Below are positions 42,966 through 50,382 of a stretch of 64,000 nucleotides of DNA, one piece after another. The number at the start of each line of letters is the position of its first letter. Position 1 is the stretch's first letter. A program made the translations under genes and the position numbers. Source of the DNA: JAOSJL01 sp963704035 (GTDB lineage Bacteria > Actinomycetota > Acidimicrobiia > IMCC26256 > JAOSJL01); assembly GCA_963704035.1 (NCBI GenBank), contig CAVPGR010000002.1, positions 124,001 to 188,000 of the forward strand, read 5' to 3'. The notes under the pieces are model-generated. The model did not search any database and was not told the origin of the DNA. It saw only the letters and a program-made list of their open reading frames with translations.

Positions 42966-43637
42966 GTGGCAACCGCCGGGCCGACGATGCGGGTCGAGAA
43001 CGCGTGTATGCGTTCGGGCGACCGCGTGGTCTGTGGGATCGACGAGGTCGGTCGGGGCGCCTGGGCGGGCCCCGTCACGGTGGCGGCGGTCGTGGCGGCG
43101 CCCGAACGCTCCCGCACGCTGCGGGGCGTGCGTGACTCCAAGGACCTCACCCCGGCCCGACGGGATTCCGCCGCGCTGGCCGTGCTCGGGTGGGCGCTCG
43201 CGGTGGGCGTCGGCCACGCTTCGCATCACGAGTGCGACGAGTTCGGCATGACCGAGGCCCTGCGCCGCGCGGGTCTCCGGGCACTGGGTGAGGTCGAGGA
43301 ACAGGGCTACCAACCCGACCGGATCCTGCTCGACGGTTCCTTCGACTTCCTGCGGCTGGGGGAGCGGGTCACGACGATCGTGAAGGGTGACGCCACCTCG
43401 CTCGCGGTGGCATCGGCGTCGTGTGTGGCCAAGGTCACGCGGGATGCGCTCATGGCGGAGGCTGCCGACCACTACCCCGTGTACGGGTTCGAGAGCAACC
43501 GGGGGTATCCGGCGCCCGTGCACCGCAGCGCTCTTCTCGCCTACGGCCCGAGCGCCATCCATCGGCGGTCGTGGATCTTCATGTCGGGCCTGCCGTGGCG
43601 GAACCTGGAACCACCGCCGGGGCGGCTCTTCGCCTGA
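42966..43637 (+). CDS. rnhB: Ribonuclease HII
   Basis: RnhB cuts RNA in RNA-DNA hybrids and single ribonucleotides in DNA. About 223 residues. Active-site motif: VVCGIDEVGRGAWAGPVTVAAVV (D and E of the metal site, about 26-48), then RGVRDSKDLTPARR, RILLDGSFDFL with the third acidic residue, VKGDATSLAVASASCVAKVTRDALM and YPVYGFESNRGYPAPVHRSALLAYGPSAIHRRSW. GTG 42966 is seven bases after TAGCGT; ATG 42987 is a possible shorter start. It is divergent from the small basic protein gene. Normal length and all catalytic residues present. Confidence 0.93.
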   Translation: MATAGPTMRVENACMRSGDRVVCGIDEVGRGAWAGPVTVAAVVAAPERSRTLRGVRDSKDLTPARRDSAALAVLGWALAVGVGHASHHECDEFGMTEALRRAGLRALGEVEEQGYQPDRILLDGSFDFLRLGERVTTIVKGDATSLAVASASCVAKVTRDALMAEAADHYPVYGFESNRGYPAPVHRSALLAYGPSAIHRRSWIFMSGLPWRNLEPPPGRLFA

Positions 43638-43713
43638 GACAGGCGTCTCACTGCTGGTTCCGGAAAGGCTGGTCCCGGGCAGGCTGGTTCCGGAGCAGCG
43701 CAGGCGGCAGGCG

Positions 43714-43719
43714 TACAGT
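43714..43719 (+). promoter_or_regulatory. -10 element for the NifU-N-like gene
   Basis: TACAGT is seven bases before ATG 43727. Just upstream, a 15-16-base unit GCTGGTTCCGGA recurs three times imperfectly (about 43653-43697). Confidence 0.4.
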
Positions 43720-43726
43720 GCGGCCC

Positions 43727-44128
43727 ATGGGACAGCCGATCACGGTTCGAGCGCGTCCGGGAGCCTCTCCCGACGTGCGTATCTTCGATCTCAACCGAGG
43801 CCTCACGGGGATGAAGATCGAGCGTTACGCCTCGGCCGACGGCGTGCGGGGCCGCCGACCGTCCGACGTGCTGGCGAGCCGCCTGTTCGACCTGGGCGCC
43901 GAGCAGGTGACGGTGTACTCGAACGTCGTGACGGTGGAAGCCCCCGCGGCGTCGTGGGGGGAGCTCGAACCCCGCGTGACCGAGACCGTGGAGAACCTCT
44001 TCGGCTACTACGGCGACGACGCCGGATGGTCCCCCGAGGCACTCGGCACGGACACCGACGTGCCGGACGTCGCTGACGAAACCTCTGGCGACTCCTCAGA
44101 TGATTCCGAGAAGTCCTCCGACACCTAG
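43727..44128 (+). CDS. NifU N-terminal/Scaffold-type small protein
   Basis: A 133-residue protein. The first ~95 residues (VRARPGASPDVRIFDLNRGL, KIERYASADG, ASRLFDLGAEQVTVYSNVVTVEA, TVENLFGYYGDDAGW) fit the Nfu/NifU N-terminal scaffold-like domain (PF08712 type), in which LFxLxGVxxVxxxxxxV is conserved. The cysteine pair of true NifU C-domains is absent, so direct Fe-S assembly cannot be claimed. The tail is acidic and Ser/Asp-rich (about 105-133). ATG 43727 is seven bases after TACAGT. Function in this branch is unknown. Confidence 0.65.
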   Translation: MGQPITVRARPGASPDVRIFDLNRGLTGMKIERYASADGVRGRRPSDVLASRLFDLGAEQVTVYSNVVTVEAPAASWGELEPRVTETVENLFGYYGDDAGWSPEALGTDTDVPDVADETSGDSSDDSEKSSDT

Positions 44129-44321
44129 CGCCGCGTCTGACAACGTTTGCTGCCGGAGGCGTGTCACAGTCACGTCGGTTTGGGGCGGTCGGGTGTGGAA
44201 TCGCTTTGCTCTATGCGTTCGCGACCGATCGCGAGCGTGCCGTTCCGGAGTGGATCCAGCAGCCCTCGACCGCGCGAGATGCGTGTGCCCGCAGTTTGCA
44301 TTTCGCGGGCAAGGACCAGCA

Positions 44322-44350
44322 TTGCATTCTCCTAGAGGAATATGTACGCT
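44322..44350 (+). promoter_or_regulatory. Promoter of the ArsR operon
   Basis: TTGCAT (44322-44327), 17 bases, then TACGCT (44345-44350), six bases before GTG 44357. This makes GTG 44357 the better start than ATG 44342. Confidence 0.62.
44326..44341 (+). promoter_or_regulatory. Putative ArsR operator
   Basis: ATTCTCCTAGAGGAAT is a 16-base imperfect palindrome (6 of 8 pairs) inside the promoter spacer. It is a likely self-repression site. Confidence 0.5.
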
Positions 44351-44356
44351 GTCGAA

Positions 44357-44704
44357 GTGATCGAAACCGATCTGGTCCTTGACGCTCTTGGGGAACCGAA
44401 CCGCCGCCACCTGCTCGAACTGCTGCACCAGCGAAGCGAGTCGAGCGTGTCCGAGCTCGTCGATGCTTCAGGTCTCAGGCAGCCACAGGTGTCGAAGCAC
44501 CTGAAGGTCCTGGCCGGCGCTGCACTTGTCTCGGCCCGCGTCGATGGCCGACACCGCCGCTACCGACTCGACGGCCGCGGTTTGCAGGCTGCACACGACT
44601 GGTTCGCCCTGTTCGAGGACGTCTGGCGGGCCCGCTTCGACGCTGTGGACGAACTCGTCTCGACCGACCCCGATCTCGACCCAACTGAGGAGTACCTACC
44701 GTGA
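44357..44704 (+). CDS. ArsR-family repressor
   Basis: A 115-residue winged-helix regulator: VLDALGEPNRRHLLELLHQRSESSVSELVDASGLRQPQVSKHLKVLAGAALVSARVDGRHRRYRLD covers the HTH and wing. It has no metal-binding cysteine motif and matches the ArsR class paired with SRPBCC/AHSA1 proteins. GTG 44357 (giving MIETDLVLDAL) is chosen because it is six bases after the -10 hexamer; ATG 44342 lies within the promoter. The stop overlaps the next gene's GTG (GTGA). It probably represses its own operon; the signal is unknown. Confidence 0.88.
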   Translation: MIETDLVLDALGEPNRRHLLELLHQRSESSVSELVDASGLRQPQVSKHLKVLAGAALVSARVDGRHRRYRLDGRGLQAAHDWFALFEDVWRARFDAVDELVSTDPDLDPTEEYLP

Positions 44705-45237
44705 CCGACCGCACTCTTCCGCCCGACCGGTCCAGCCTTGCCGCCCGGCGTGGATCGACCCAGATAGAACTCAGTGACGACGGTGCGTCGTATCGGTGCG
44801 TCCGGGTATTCGGCGCCCCGCCCGAGCGCGTGTTTCGAGCTTTCACCGACCCCGCGGATCTTCGCATCTGGTTCCCGTCCGGCGCTCCTCCCGGCTCGGA
44901 GATGACCCTGTGCGAGTCCGATCCAGTCGTGGGTGGGAAGTATCACTACGTAGTGGTGATCCCCGAGCACGGTCCGATGGCCTGGCATGGCACCTACACG
45001 GATATCGACCAACCGGATCGTCTCGGCGCCGACGAGTGGTTCGTGATGGGCGATGTCGATCCGGTGGGGCCTCCGACCGCCCAGACCCTGACCTTCGAAC
45101 CAACCGGCGACGGGCTCACGCTCATGACGATGCAGGTCAACATGCCCGAACCCGAGGACCCCGACACGTTCATGGAGCAGTCAGCCGCCGGCCTCACCAC
45201 CTCACTCGCCACAATGGATGAACTCGTATCATCCTGA
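44701..45237 (+). CDS. SRPBCC (AHSA1-like) protein
   Basis: A 178-residue helix-grip protein. Characteristic AHSA1 features: VFGAPPERVFRAFTDPADLRIWFPS (about 36-60), GGKYHYVVVIPEHGPMAWHGTYTDIDQPDRLG and the C-terminal helix MEQSAAGLTTSLATMDELV. These bind hydrophobic ligands or chaperone clients; in ArsR pairs the role is not known. It starts in the ArsR stop (GTGA) and its end abuts a DUF1801 gene, so the three form an operon. No catalytic residues are assigned. Confidence 0.85.
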   Translation: MTDRTLPPDRSSLAARRGSTQIELSDDGASYRCVRVFGAPPERVFRAFTDPADLRIWFPSGAPPGSEMTLCESDPVVGGKYHYVVVIPEHGPMAWHGTYTDIDQPDRLGADEWFVMGDVDPVGPPTAQTLTFEPTGDGLTLMTMQVNMPEPEDPDTFMEQSAAGLTTSLATMDELVSS

Positions 45238-45241
45238 CGGC

Positions 45242-45595
45242 GTGTCGGAACAAGAGATCGACGAGTACCTCGCTGCGTTGGACGAGCCCAAACGAGGAAC
45301 CCTGGAGCAGCTGCGCCAGACGATCCTCGAAGTCGTTCCAGATGCCGAGCAGTGCATCTACTACGGCGTGCCGGCCTTCAAGTTGGACGGCAAGGCAGTA
45401 GCGGGCTTGGCTGCCTTCAAGAGCCACCTGAGTTACTTCCCGCACAGCGGGTCGGTTCTGCTCGAGGTTGCCGATGATTTGGCTGGCTACACGGTGTCGA
45501 AGGGAACTCTGCAGTTTCCGATCGACTCGCCTCTGCCAAAGGCGTTGGTGACCAAGCTCATCGCAACCCGTCGTCGGGAGCTCGGAGGCCGTTGA
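45242..45595 (+). CDS. DUF1801 (YdhG-like) protein
   Basis: A 117-residue protein: IDEYLAALDEPKRGTLEQLRQTILEVVPDAEQCIYYGVPAFKLDGKAVAGLAAFKSHLSYFPHSG followed by TLQFPIDSPLPKALVTKLIATRRREL. This is the DUF1801/YdhG fold, related to frataxin-like iron-binding proteins; iron binding here is not shown. GTG 45242 lies four bases after the preceding stop and fits translational coupling in the ArsR-AHSA1 operon. Normal length. Confidence 0.85.
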   Translation: MSEQEIDEYLAALDEPKRGTLEQLRQTILEVVPDAEQCIYYGVPAFKLDGKAVAGLAAFKSHLSYFPHSGSVLLEVADDLAGYTVSKGTLQFPIDSPLPKALVTKLIATRRRELGGR

Positions 45596-45647
45596 GCCGC
45601 GACGGGAGTCGGGGCCCCAACCGGCGCTCACCGGTGCACGGGTCCTG

Positions 45648-45935
45648 TCAGGTCAAAGAGGCGGTGCTAGCGATCTCGTGCTGGTCGACCTGAGCTTCGA
45701 TGATCACGGCCTGCTGGTCGTCGCTCGGGCCTTCGCTCCGGAACTGCTCGACCGACTCGGCGTTGTCCCATTTCTCGAAGATGTTGATCCTGCCGTCCTC
45801 GAGCGGATCAGCTGACAGATGAAAGTCCAGACACCCCGGCGCCTGTCGGGCCGCCTCGATAATCGAGCGACAGTCCTCGATGTACCGATGGCGGTTTGCT
45901 GGTTCCAGTCGTAGCCATCCCGAGACGATGATCAT
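45648..45935 (-). CDS. Antibiotic biosynthesis monooxygenase (ABM) domain protein
   Basis: A 95-residue dimeric alpha/beta barrel: MIIVSGWLRLEPANRHRYIEDCRSIIEAARQAPGCLDFHLSADPLEDGRINIFEKWDNAESVEQF is the ABM pattern (PGCLDFHLS, then FEKWDNAE). Members can be cofactor-free quinone-forming oxygenases or stress proteins. The ATG at 45935 is six bases after TACGGT on the minus strand. It is convergent with the DUF1801 gene. The substrate cannot be inferred. Confidence 0.82.
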   Translation of the reverse strand: MIIVSGWLRLEPANRHRYIEDCRSIIEAARQAPGCLDFHLSADPLEDGRINIFEKWDNAESVEQFRSEGPSDDQQAVIIEAQVDQHEIASTASLT

Positions 45936-45941
45936 GGGCGC

Positions 45942-45947
45942 ACCGTA
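45942..45947 (-). promoter_or_regulatory. -10 element for the ABM gene
   Basis: TACGGT on the minus strand, six bases before ATG 45935. Confidence 0.38.
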
Positions 45948-46028
45948 ACCGGCAGAGTTCTCCGTGGTGCTCGTCGGCCGCGATTGAGGGCGACACAGTC
46001 CTGGCGTTCGGGGGCTTCCCCCAGCTGG

Positions 46029-46655
46029 TCACATCTCGCCGTGGCGAACCGGACCGGCTGGTTCGTAGGTCCCGAGGATGGTGCCTAGATCGGTCACGGT
46101 GAGCTCGACTGGGCGCATCGTCGCGGGGAGGATGCCGTCGTTGAACAGGCGACGACCGGAGCCGAGCACCAGCGGAAAGGTCATCAGGCGGAAGCGGTCG
46201 ACGAGCTCATGCTGCAAAGCGGTTTGGAGCAGTTTGCCGCTTCCCCAGATCTGCAGCTCGTCGCCGGGCTCGTCCTTCAGCGCCTGCACCGCGGTGATCA
46301 CATCGCCGGTCAGGAGGTGAGCGGTGTCAGGGTACTCCCCGCGCCACGTGACCTCGGGTTCGCCGAGCGAGCTGGACGCGACGTATTTGGGCAGGGAGTT
46401 GATCGCCGTGGCGATCGGGTCGGCGGGGTCGACCTGATCAGGCCAGTGACCGCGGAAGATGTCGAACGTTCGGCGACCAAGCAGAAACGCGCTGGCGTGG
46501 CTGGTGAGCTCGGTGACGAACTCGCCTACAGCGAGGTCGGGGAACGGGGCCTGCCAGCCGCCATGAGCGAAAGCGCCGCTGGGATCCTCCTGGGGACCGC
46601 CGGGGGCCTGCATCACGCCGTCCAGCGTCAGGAAGGTCTGAACGGTGAGCTTCAT
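46029..46655 (-). CDS. Dihydrofolate-reductase/RibD C-terminal-like reductase
   Basis: A 208-residue NADPH-binding protein of the RibD_C (DHFR-like) group often called YyaP/YwjB: MKLTVQTFLTLDGVMQAPGG, FLLGRRTFDIFRGHWPDQ, KYVASSSLGEPEVTWRG, VQALKDEPGDELQIWGSGKLLQTALQHELVDRFRLMTFPLVLGSGRRLF. The family reduces pteridines or similar rings; the real substrate is unknown. A longer frame runs upstream, but MKLTVQ at 46655 is the conserved start, with a -10-like TACGCT eight bases upstream on the minus strand. Monocistronic. Confidence 0.87.
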   Translation of the reverse strand: MKLTVQTFLTLDGVMQAPGGPQEDPSGAFAHGGWQAPFPDLAVGEFVTELTSHASAFLLGRRTFDIFRGHWPDQVDPADPIATAINSLPKYVASSSLGEPEVTWRGEYPDTAHLLTGDVITAVQALKDEPGDELQIWGSGKLLQTALQHELVDRFRLMTFPLVLGSGRRLFNDGILPATMRPVELTVTDLGTILGTYEPAGPVRHGEM

Positions 46656-46781
46656 CGCAATGCAGCGTACGGCGAACGCAACGGTTGGGCCTTCCGACGG
46701 GCCGCAACCATGCAGTTTGCCTGTGCTGTGCGGGGTGGACCGCACCTCGTTCGGATCGCTCGATATCGCCGCGGGCTCGCC

Positions 46782-47287
46782 TCAGCGCAGGCCGAATCGC
46801 ATGAGGACCCGTGGGAAGCCGTTCAGTACTGAATCGGTGTCGGTCGCCTTCACAAACCCTGCTTTCTCGAACAGGGCCAACGTGCCGACGTAGGCCATTG
46901 TCGAGTCGATCCTCGCCCCTTGTTGTCGAGGGGGTAACCCTCGATCGCTGTGGCGCCGGGCGCACGGGCAAACTCGACTGCTCCCTAAGCAGATGGTGCG
47001 AAATGCCCTCCTTACGGTGACCCGTCCGCACCCGGATGCACCACACCGACCACACGTCAAGGTCATCGACGTGAGGGATCTTGCGGTTGCGGGCAAAGCC
47101 TGTGTCGGCGCGGGGTGCACGGCAGCCCAGCCGACCACTTCACCGTCGTCGTAAGGCGAGCACCCCAAGCGGAGAGTCCTGCTGCACCGAGGTTCGCCTC
47201 CCCGATGTGCCGATAGGGGGACACACCCCCGAACGTTGCCTGACACGGCACGAGATCGCCCCGGAGCGTTCTCCGGTGCGTCTCTCG
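46782..47287 (-). pseudogene. GNAT acetyltransferase broken by several frameshifts
   Basis: Pieces of one GNAT gene occur in order in different frames: EVVGWAAVHPAPTQ, FARNRKIPHVDDLDVWSVWCIRVRTGHRKEGISHHLLRE, VEFARAPGATAIEGYPLDNKG and ARIDSTMAYVGTLALFEKAGFVKATDTDSVLNGFPRVLMRFGLR, which ends at 46782. The acetyl-CoA loop R-x-x-G-H-R is present (RVRTGHRKEG). Indels fall near 47110, 46990 and 46925. Coding sense survives between them, so this may be an intact gene with sequence errors rather than a decayed one. The N-terminal third and start are unclear. The 5' end given is approximate. Confidence 0.6.
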
Positions 47288-47295
47288 CGCGTCGC

Positions 47296-47727
47296 CTAGC
47301 GCGCGCCGATGTAGTCGCGCAGCGTCTCGGTCTCGTCGCGTAGTTCCTCGACTCGGTGTTTCACGACGTCGCCGATGCTGATGAGCCCGACGAGCGCCCC
47401 GTTGTCGACGACAGGGAGGTGGCGGGTCCGCTTGTCGGTCATGACCCCCATCACGTGGGCGATGGTGTCGTCGGGCGTGCAGGTCGTCACGGGAGAGCTC
47501 ATGAGCGCGTGAACGGGCATGGTGAGGAGCTGGTCGCCGCTGTGGGGGATCGCCCGCACGATGTCGCGTTCGGAGAGCATTCCCTCGGCGACGGTCCCGT
47601 CGCTGGAGACCACCAGCGCCCCGATGCCGTGCTCCTCGAGGAGGGCCACCGCCTCGGAGATCGACTGGTCGGGGGTGATCCGCTGGACGTCCTGGCCCTT
47701 GACGGCGAGTACCTTGTCGACCTTCAT
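47296..47727 (-). CDS. Tandem CBS-domain protein
   Basis: A 143-residue protein made of two CBS domains: VLAVKGQDVQRITPDQSISEAVALLEEHGIGALVVSSDGTVAEGMLSERDIVRAI (about 6-60) and MSSPVTTCTPDDTIAHVMGVMTDKRTRHLPVVDNGALVGLISIGDVVKHRVEEL (about 76-130). Such stand-alone CBS pairs bind adenine nucleotides and act as energy sensors or IMPDH-like regulators. The ATG at 47727 has AAAGGAG eight bases upstream. It is divergent from the SOS-controlled imuA gene, with 168 bases between them. The target is unknown. Confidence 0.9.
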   Translation of the reverse strand: MKVDKVLAVKGQDVQRITPDQSISEAVALLEEHGIGALVVSSDGTVAEGMLSERDIVRAIPHSGDQLLTMPVHALMSSPVTTCTPDDTIAHVMGVMTDKRTRHLPVVDNGALVGLISIGDVVKHRVEELRDETETLRDYIGAR

Positions 47728-47867
47728 CGACGCTCCTTTCGGCTGCCTGTTCGCCGTTCTGCCGGCCGTTCTGCCGTGGGGCTGTGCCCCGGCGGCGCCC
47801 TGTCCGCCACCAGTCAACCACCACCACCCGCCCCGTGGGCTGCATACCCCGGAATCCCCTTGTCGGA

Positions 47868-47883
47868 TCGAACACATGTTCGA
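47868..47883 (+). promoter_or_regulatory. LexA (SOS) box upstream of imuA
   Basis: TCGAACACATGTTCGA fits the actinobacterial LexA consensus TCGAAC-N4-GTTCGA perfectly. It touches the -10-like TACCGT (47884-47889), which is six bases before GTG 47896. An identical 16-mer precedes dnaE2. Confidence 0.92.
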
Positions 47884-47895
47884 TACCGTGAGGGG

Positions 47896-48570
47896 GTGGC
47901 TTTCCCCGACTCGTTCCCTTCCCCACCCCGGCCGGAACGTCTGCTGTCGGTGGCACAGCGCGTTCGGCCCACCGTGCTGGCGGGTGAACGTGTCGTGCCG
48001 GTGTCGGGCATGTTGGAAGGCCTTCTGCCCGGAGGCGGGCTGCAACGCGGTTCGGTGACGGTCCTCGACGGTCCGCCGGGTCGCGGTGTCACATCCCTGG
48101 CACTGCACCTGATCGCCGCCACCACCGCGGCCGGAGAGTGGGCCGCGTTCATCGACCTCGACGGCTCGGTCGGTGGTCTGGCCGCGGCGGAGGCGGGCGC
48201 GGCGCTGGACCGTACCGCCGTGGTGCGGGGAGTGCCGCCGGACCGTTGGGCGGCTGTGACGGCGTCGCTGGTCGACGGGCTCACGATGGTGGTGGCCGAA
48301 GTGCCGTCGCGCTGTCGCGCGAGCGACGCGCGACGCCTCGCGGCGCGCGTGCGCGAACGAGACGCCGTCCTGGTGGTGACGGGCGCCTGGCCGGCCGAGG
48401 CCGCTCTCACATTGCGAGCGGTGGGCGGAGCGATGGGAGGAGCGGTGGGAGGTGAGGCGGAGGGCGGATGGTCGGGGCTCACTCCCGAGGGAGGATTGCT
48501 CGAGCAGCGCTCCCTGTGTGTAGCGATCGAGCACCGTGGTGCCACCCGAACCGTGGCTCTCGCCGGATGA
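47896..48570 (+). CDS. imuA: ImuA-like SOS mutagenesis accessory protein
   Basis: A 224-residue RecA-like protein of the ImuA family. With ImuB and DnaE2 it makes up the SOS-induced translesion mutasome. The start VAFPDSFPSPPRPERLLSVAQRVRPTVLAGERVVPV leads into LEGLLPGGGLQRGSVTVLDGPPGRGVTSLALHLI; the usual P-loop lysine is missing (GPPGRGVTS, the GKT/S lysine replaced by valine), so ATP hydrolysis is doubtful. FIDLDGSV is the Walker-B-like part. GTG 47896 is six bases after TACCGT with a LexA box next to it. imuB follows 13 bases downstream. DNA damage should induce it through LexA cleavage. Confidence 0.85.
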   Translation: MAFPDSFPSPPRPERLLSVAQRVRPTVLAGERVVPVSGMLEGLLPGGGLQRGSVTVLDGPPGRGVTSLALHLIAATTAAGEWAAFIDLDGSVGGLAAAEAGAALDRTAVVRGVPPDRWAAVTASLVDGLTMVVAEVPSRCRASDARRLAARVRERDAVLVVTGAWPAEAALTLRAVGGAMGGAVGGEAEGGWSGLTPEGGLLEQRSLCVAIEHRGATRTVALAG

Positions 48571-48583
48571 GCCGCGATCCGGC

Positions 48584-50317
48584 ATGAGTGCAGGGAGCGC
48601 CGAGCGCACGTGTTGTGTGTGGTGCCCCGGCTGGCCCGTCGTGGCGTGGCGCCGGGCCGACGACGCACTCGTCGATCGTCCTGTCGTCGTGCTCGAACCC
48701 GCATCGGGTGCTCCGGTGGTCCGTGCCGCTTCGATCGAGGCGCGCGCCGAAGGTGTGCGGGCGGGGTTGCGTCGACGTGAAGCGGAGAGTCGCTGTCCCG
48801 GCCTCGTGACTGTCGACGTCGACCTGCTACTCGAGGCCCGTACGTTCGAGACGGTCGCCCGCGCGGTGGAGTCGATCACCCCCCGCCTCGTCCTCGACCG
48901 TCCGGGGCGCTGCGCGTTCCCCACCCGCGGCCCCGCCCGCTACTTCGGTGGCGACGAGGAGGTGGCGACCCGGATCGTGAGCGCGGTGGAGACCGCCGGG
49001 GTGGCCGACGTGCGTGTCGGCATCGCCGACGGTGCGTTTTCCGCGCTGTTGGCGGCACGTGGGCCGGGTCCGGGCGCCACCCGGGTGGTGTCACCGGGAG
49101 GGTCGGCGGAGTTCCTGGCGTCGTGGCCGGTCGGGGTGCTGCGGCTGGCGGGCGACACCGGCCCCAGCGGTCTCGAGGAGTCGCCTGACGCCGCGGGAGC
49201 CCTCGCCGACCTGCTCGTCCGCCTGGGTATGCCCACCCTGGGAGCGTTCGCGGCGCTGTCGGAATCGGCCGTCACCGGGCGCTTCGGTCGCACGGGTGCG
49301 CGGGCCCACCGGCTCGCCCGAGGCCTCGACGAGCACCCACCGGCGCTCACCCGGCCACCTCCCGACCTCACCGAGACGACCGAGCTCGACCCGCCCGCGC
49401 AACGACTCGACGTCGCCGCGTTCGCGGCGAAGGCCATGGCCGACCGTTTCTCCGCCGCTCTGGCCGATCGGGGTCTCGCCTGCACCCGTGTCGTGGTCGA
49501 GGCCGAGACCGAGCACGGTGAGCGTCTCTCCCGCTGCTGGCGCCACGACGGCGCGCTCGACGCCCCGGCTCTGGCGGAACGGGTCCGCTGGCAGCTCGAG
49601 GGATGGTTCGCCGCACCCCGTCCCGACGGTCGTGTGCCCGATCCCCGAGCGGCACAGGACGACGCGGCCTTCGAGGAGTCGTACGAGCCGTCCACCGCCG
49701 GGATCATCATGTTGCGACTCGTCCCCGACTGCGTCGTTCCGGCCACCGGTCGTCAGCTCGGCTTCTGGGGAGGTGATCCCGCCGCGGCCGACCGTGCCGC
49801 CCGTGCGCTCGCCCGTGTGCAGGGACTGCTCGGTCCTGGCGCGGTCACCACGCCGGTGCTCCAGGGCGGACGTTCGCACGACGAGCGCGTGCGGTGGGTG
49901 CCGTGGGGAGAACCGCGTGAGCCGACGCGACCCGACCGCGACGTCCGCAGTGGTATCGACGGAGATCCCGCGGCCGGGGATGCACCGACCTGGCCCGGGC
50001 GTGTTCCCGATCCCGCCCCCGCGAGGGTCTACGAACCCCCGCGTCCCGCCGAGCTGCTCGACGCGCAGGGTCGCCCGGTCACCGTCACCGGGCGGGGGGA
50101 GTGCCCCGCTCCGCCCGCGTACCTGCGCAGCGACACGCTGCCCGATGGAGGCGGCACGATTGCGGCGTGGGCGGGCCCGTGGCCCGAAGACCTGCGCTGG
50201 TGGGACCGCCTCACCCGTCGTCGTCGGGCCCGCTGGCAGATCCTCACCGACACGGGCATCGCCGCCCTCGTCGTGCTCGAGTCCGGCAGGGCCGCCCTCG
50301 AAGCCGTCTACGACTGA
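48584..50317 (+). CDS. imuB: ImuB, inactive Y-family polymerase-like mutasome adaptor
   Basis: A 577-residue relative of DinB/UmuC polymerases that links the beta clamp, ImuA and DnaE2. N-terminal CVWCPGWPVVAWRRADDALVDRPVVVLEPASG resembles a Y-family palm start, but the catalytic acidic residues are not preserved in the usual places, as known for ImuB. PVGVLRLAGDT, LLVRLGMPTLGAFAALSESAVTGRFG and RLDVAAFAAKAMADRFSAALADRG match the thumb and little-finger part. Near the end QLGFWGGDP is probably the clamp-binding motif. ATG 48584 is in frame and 13 bases after the imuA stop. Intact. Confidence 0.87.
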   Translation: MSAGSAERTCCVWCPGWPVVAWRRADDALVDRPVVVLEPASGAPVVRAASIEARAEGVRAGLRRREAESRCPGLVTVDVDLLLEARTFETVARAVESITPRLVLDRPGRCAFPTRGPARYFGGDEEVATRIVSAVETAGVADVRVGIADGAFSALLAARGPGPGATRVVSPGGSAEFLASWPVGVLRLAGDTGPSGLEESPDAAGALADLLVRLGMPTLGAFAALSESAVTGRFGRTGARAHRLARGLDEHPPALTRPPPDLTETTELDPPAQRLDVAAFAAKAMADRFSAALADRGLACTRVVVEAETEHGERLSRCWRHDGALDAPALAERVRWQLEGWFAAPRPDGRVPDPRAAQDDAAFEESYEPSTAGIIMLRLVPDCVVPATGRQLGFWGGDPAAADRAARALARVQGLLGPGAVTTPVLQGGRSHDERVRWVPWGEPREPTRPDRDVRSGIDGDPAAGDAPTWPGRVPDPAPARVYEPPRPAELLDAQGRPVTVTGRGECPAPPAYLRSDTLPDGGGTIAAWAGPWPEDLRWWDRLTRRRRARWQILTDTGIAALVVLESGRAALEAVYD

Positions 50318-50382
50318 CCCGAGCCGAGGACCCGAGACGAGGCAGGAGAAGAAGCGGCACAGGATCGGGCATGATCTGATCG

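Noticed and set aside
42678..43562. A 294-codon minus-strand frame opposite rnhB
   Set aside because: rnhB has all catalytic motifs on the plus strand. Only the last 68 codons, with their own promoter hexamer, are credible.
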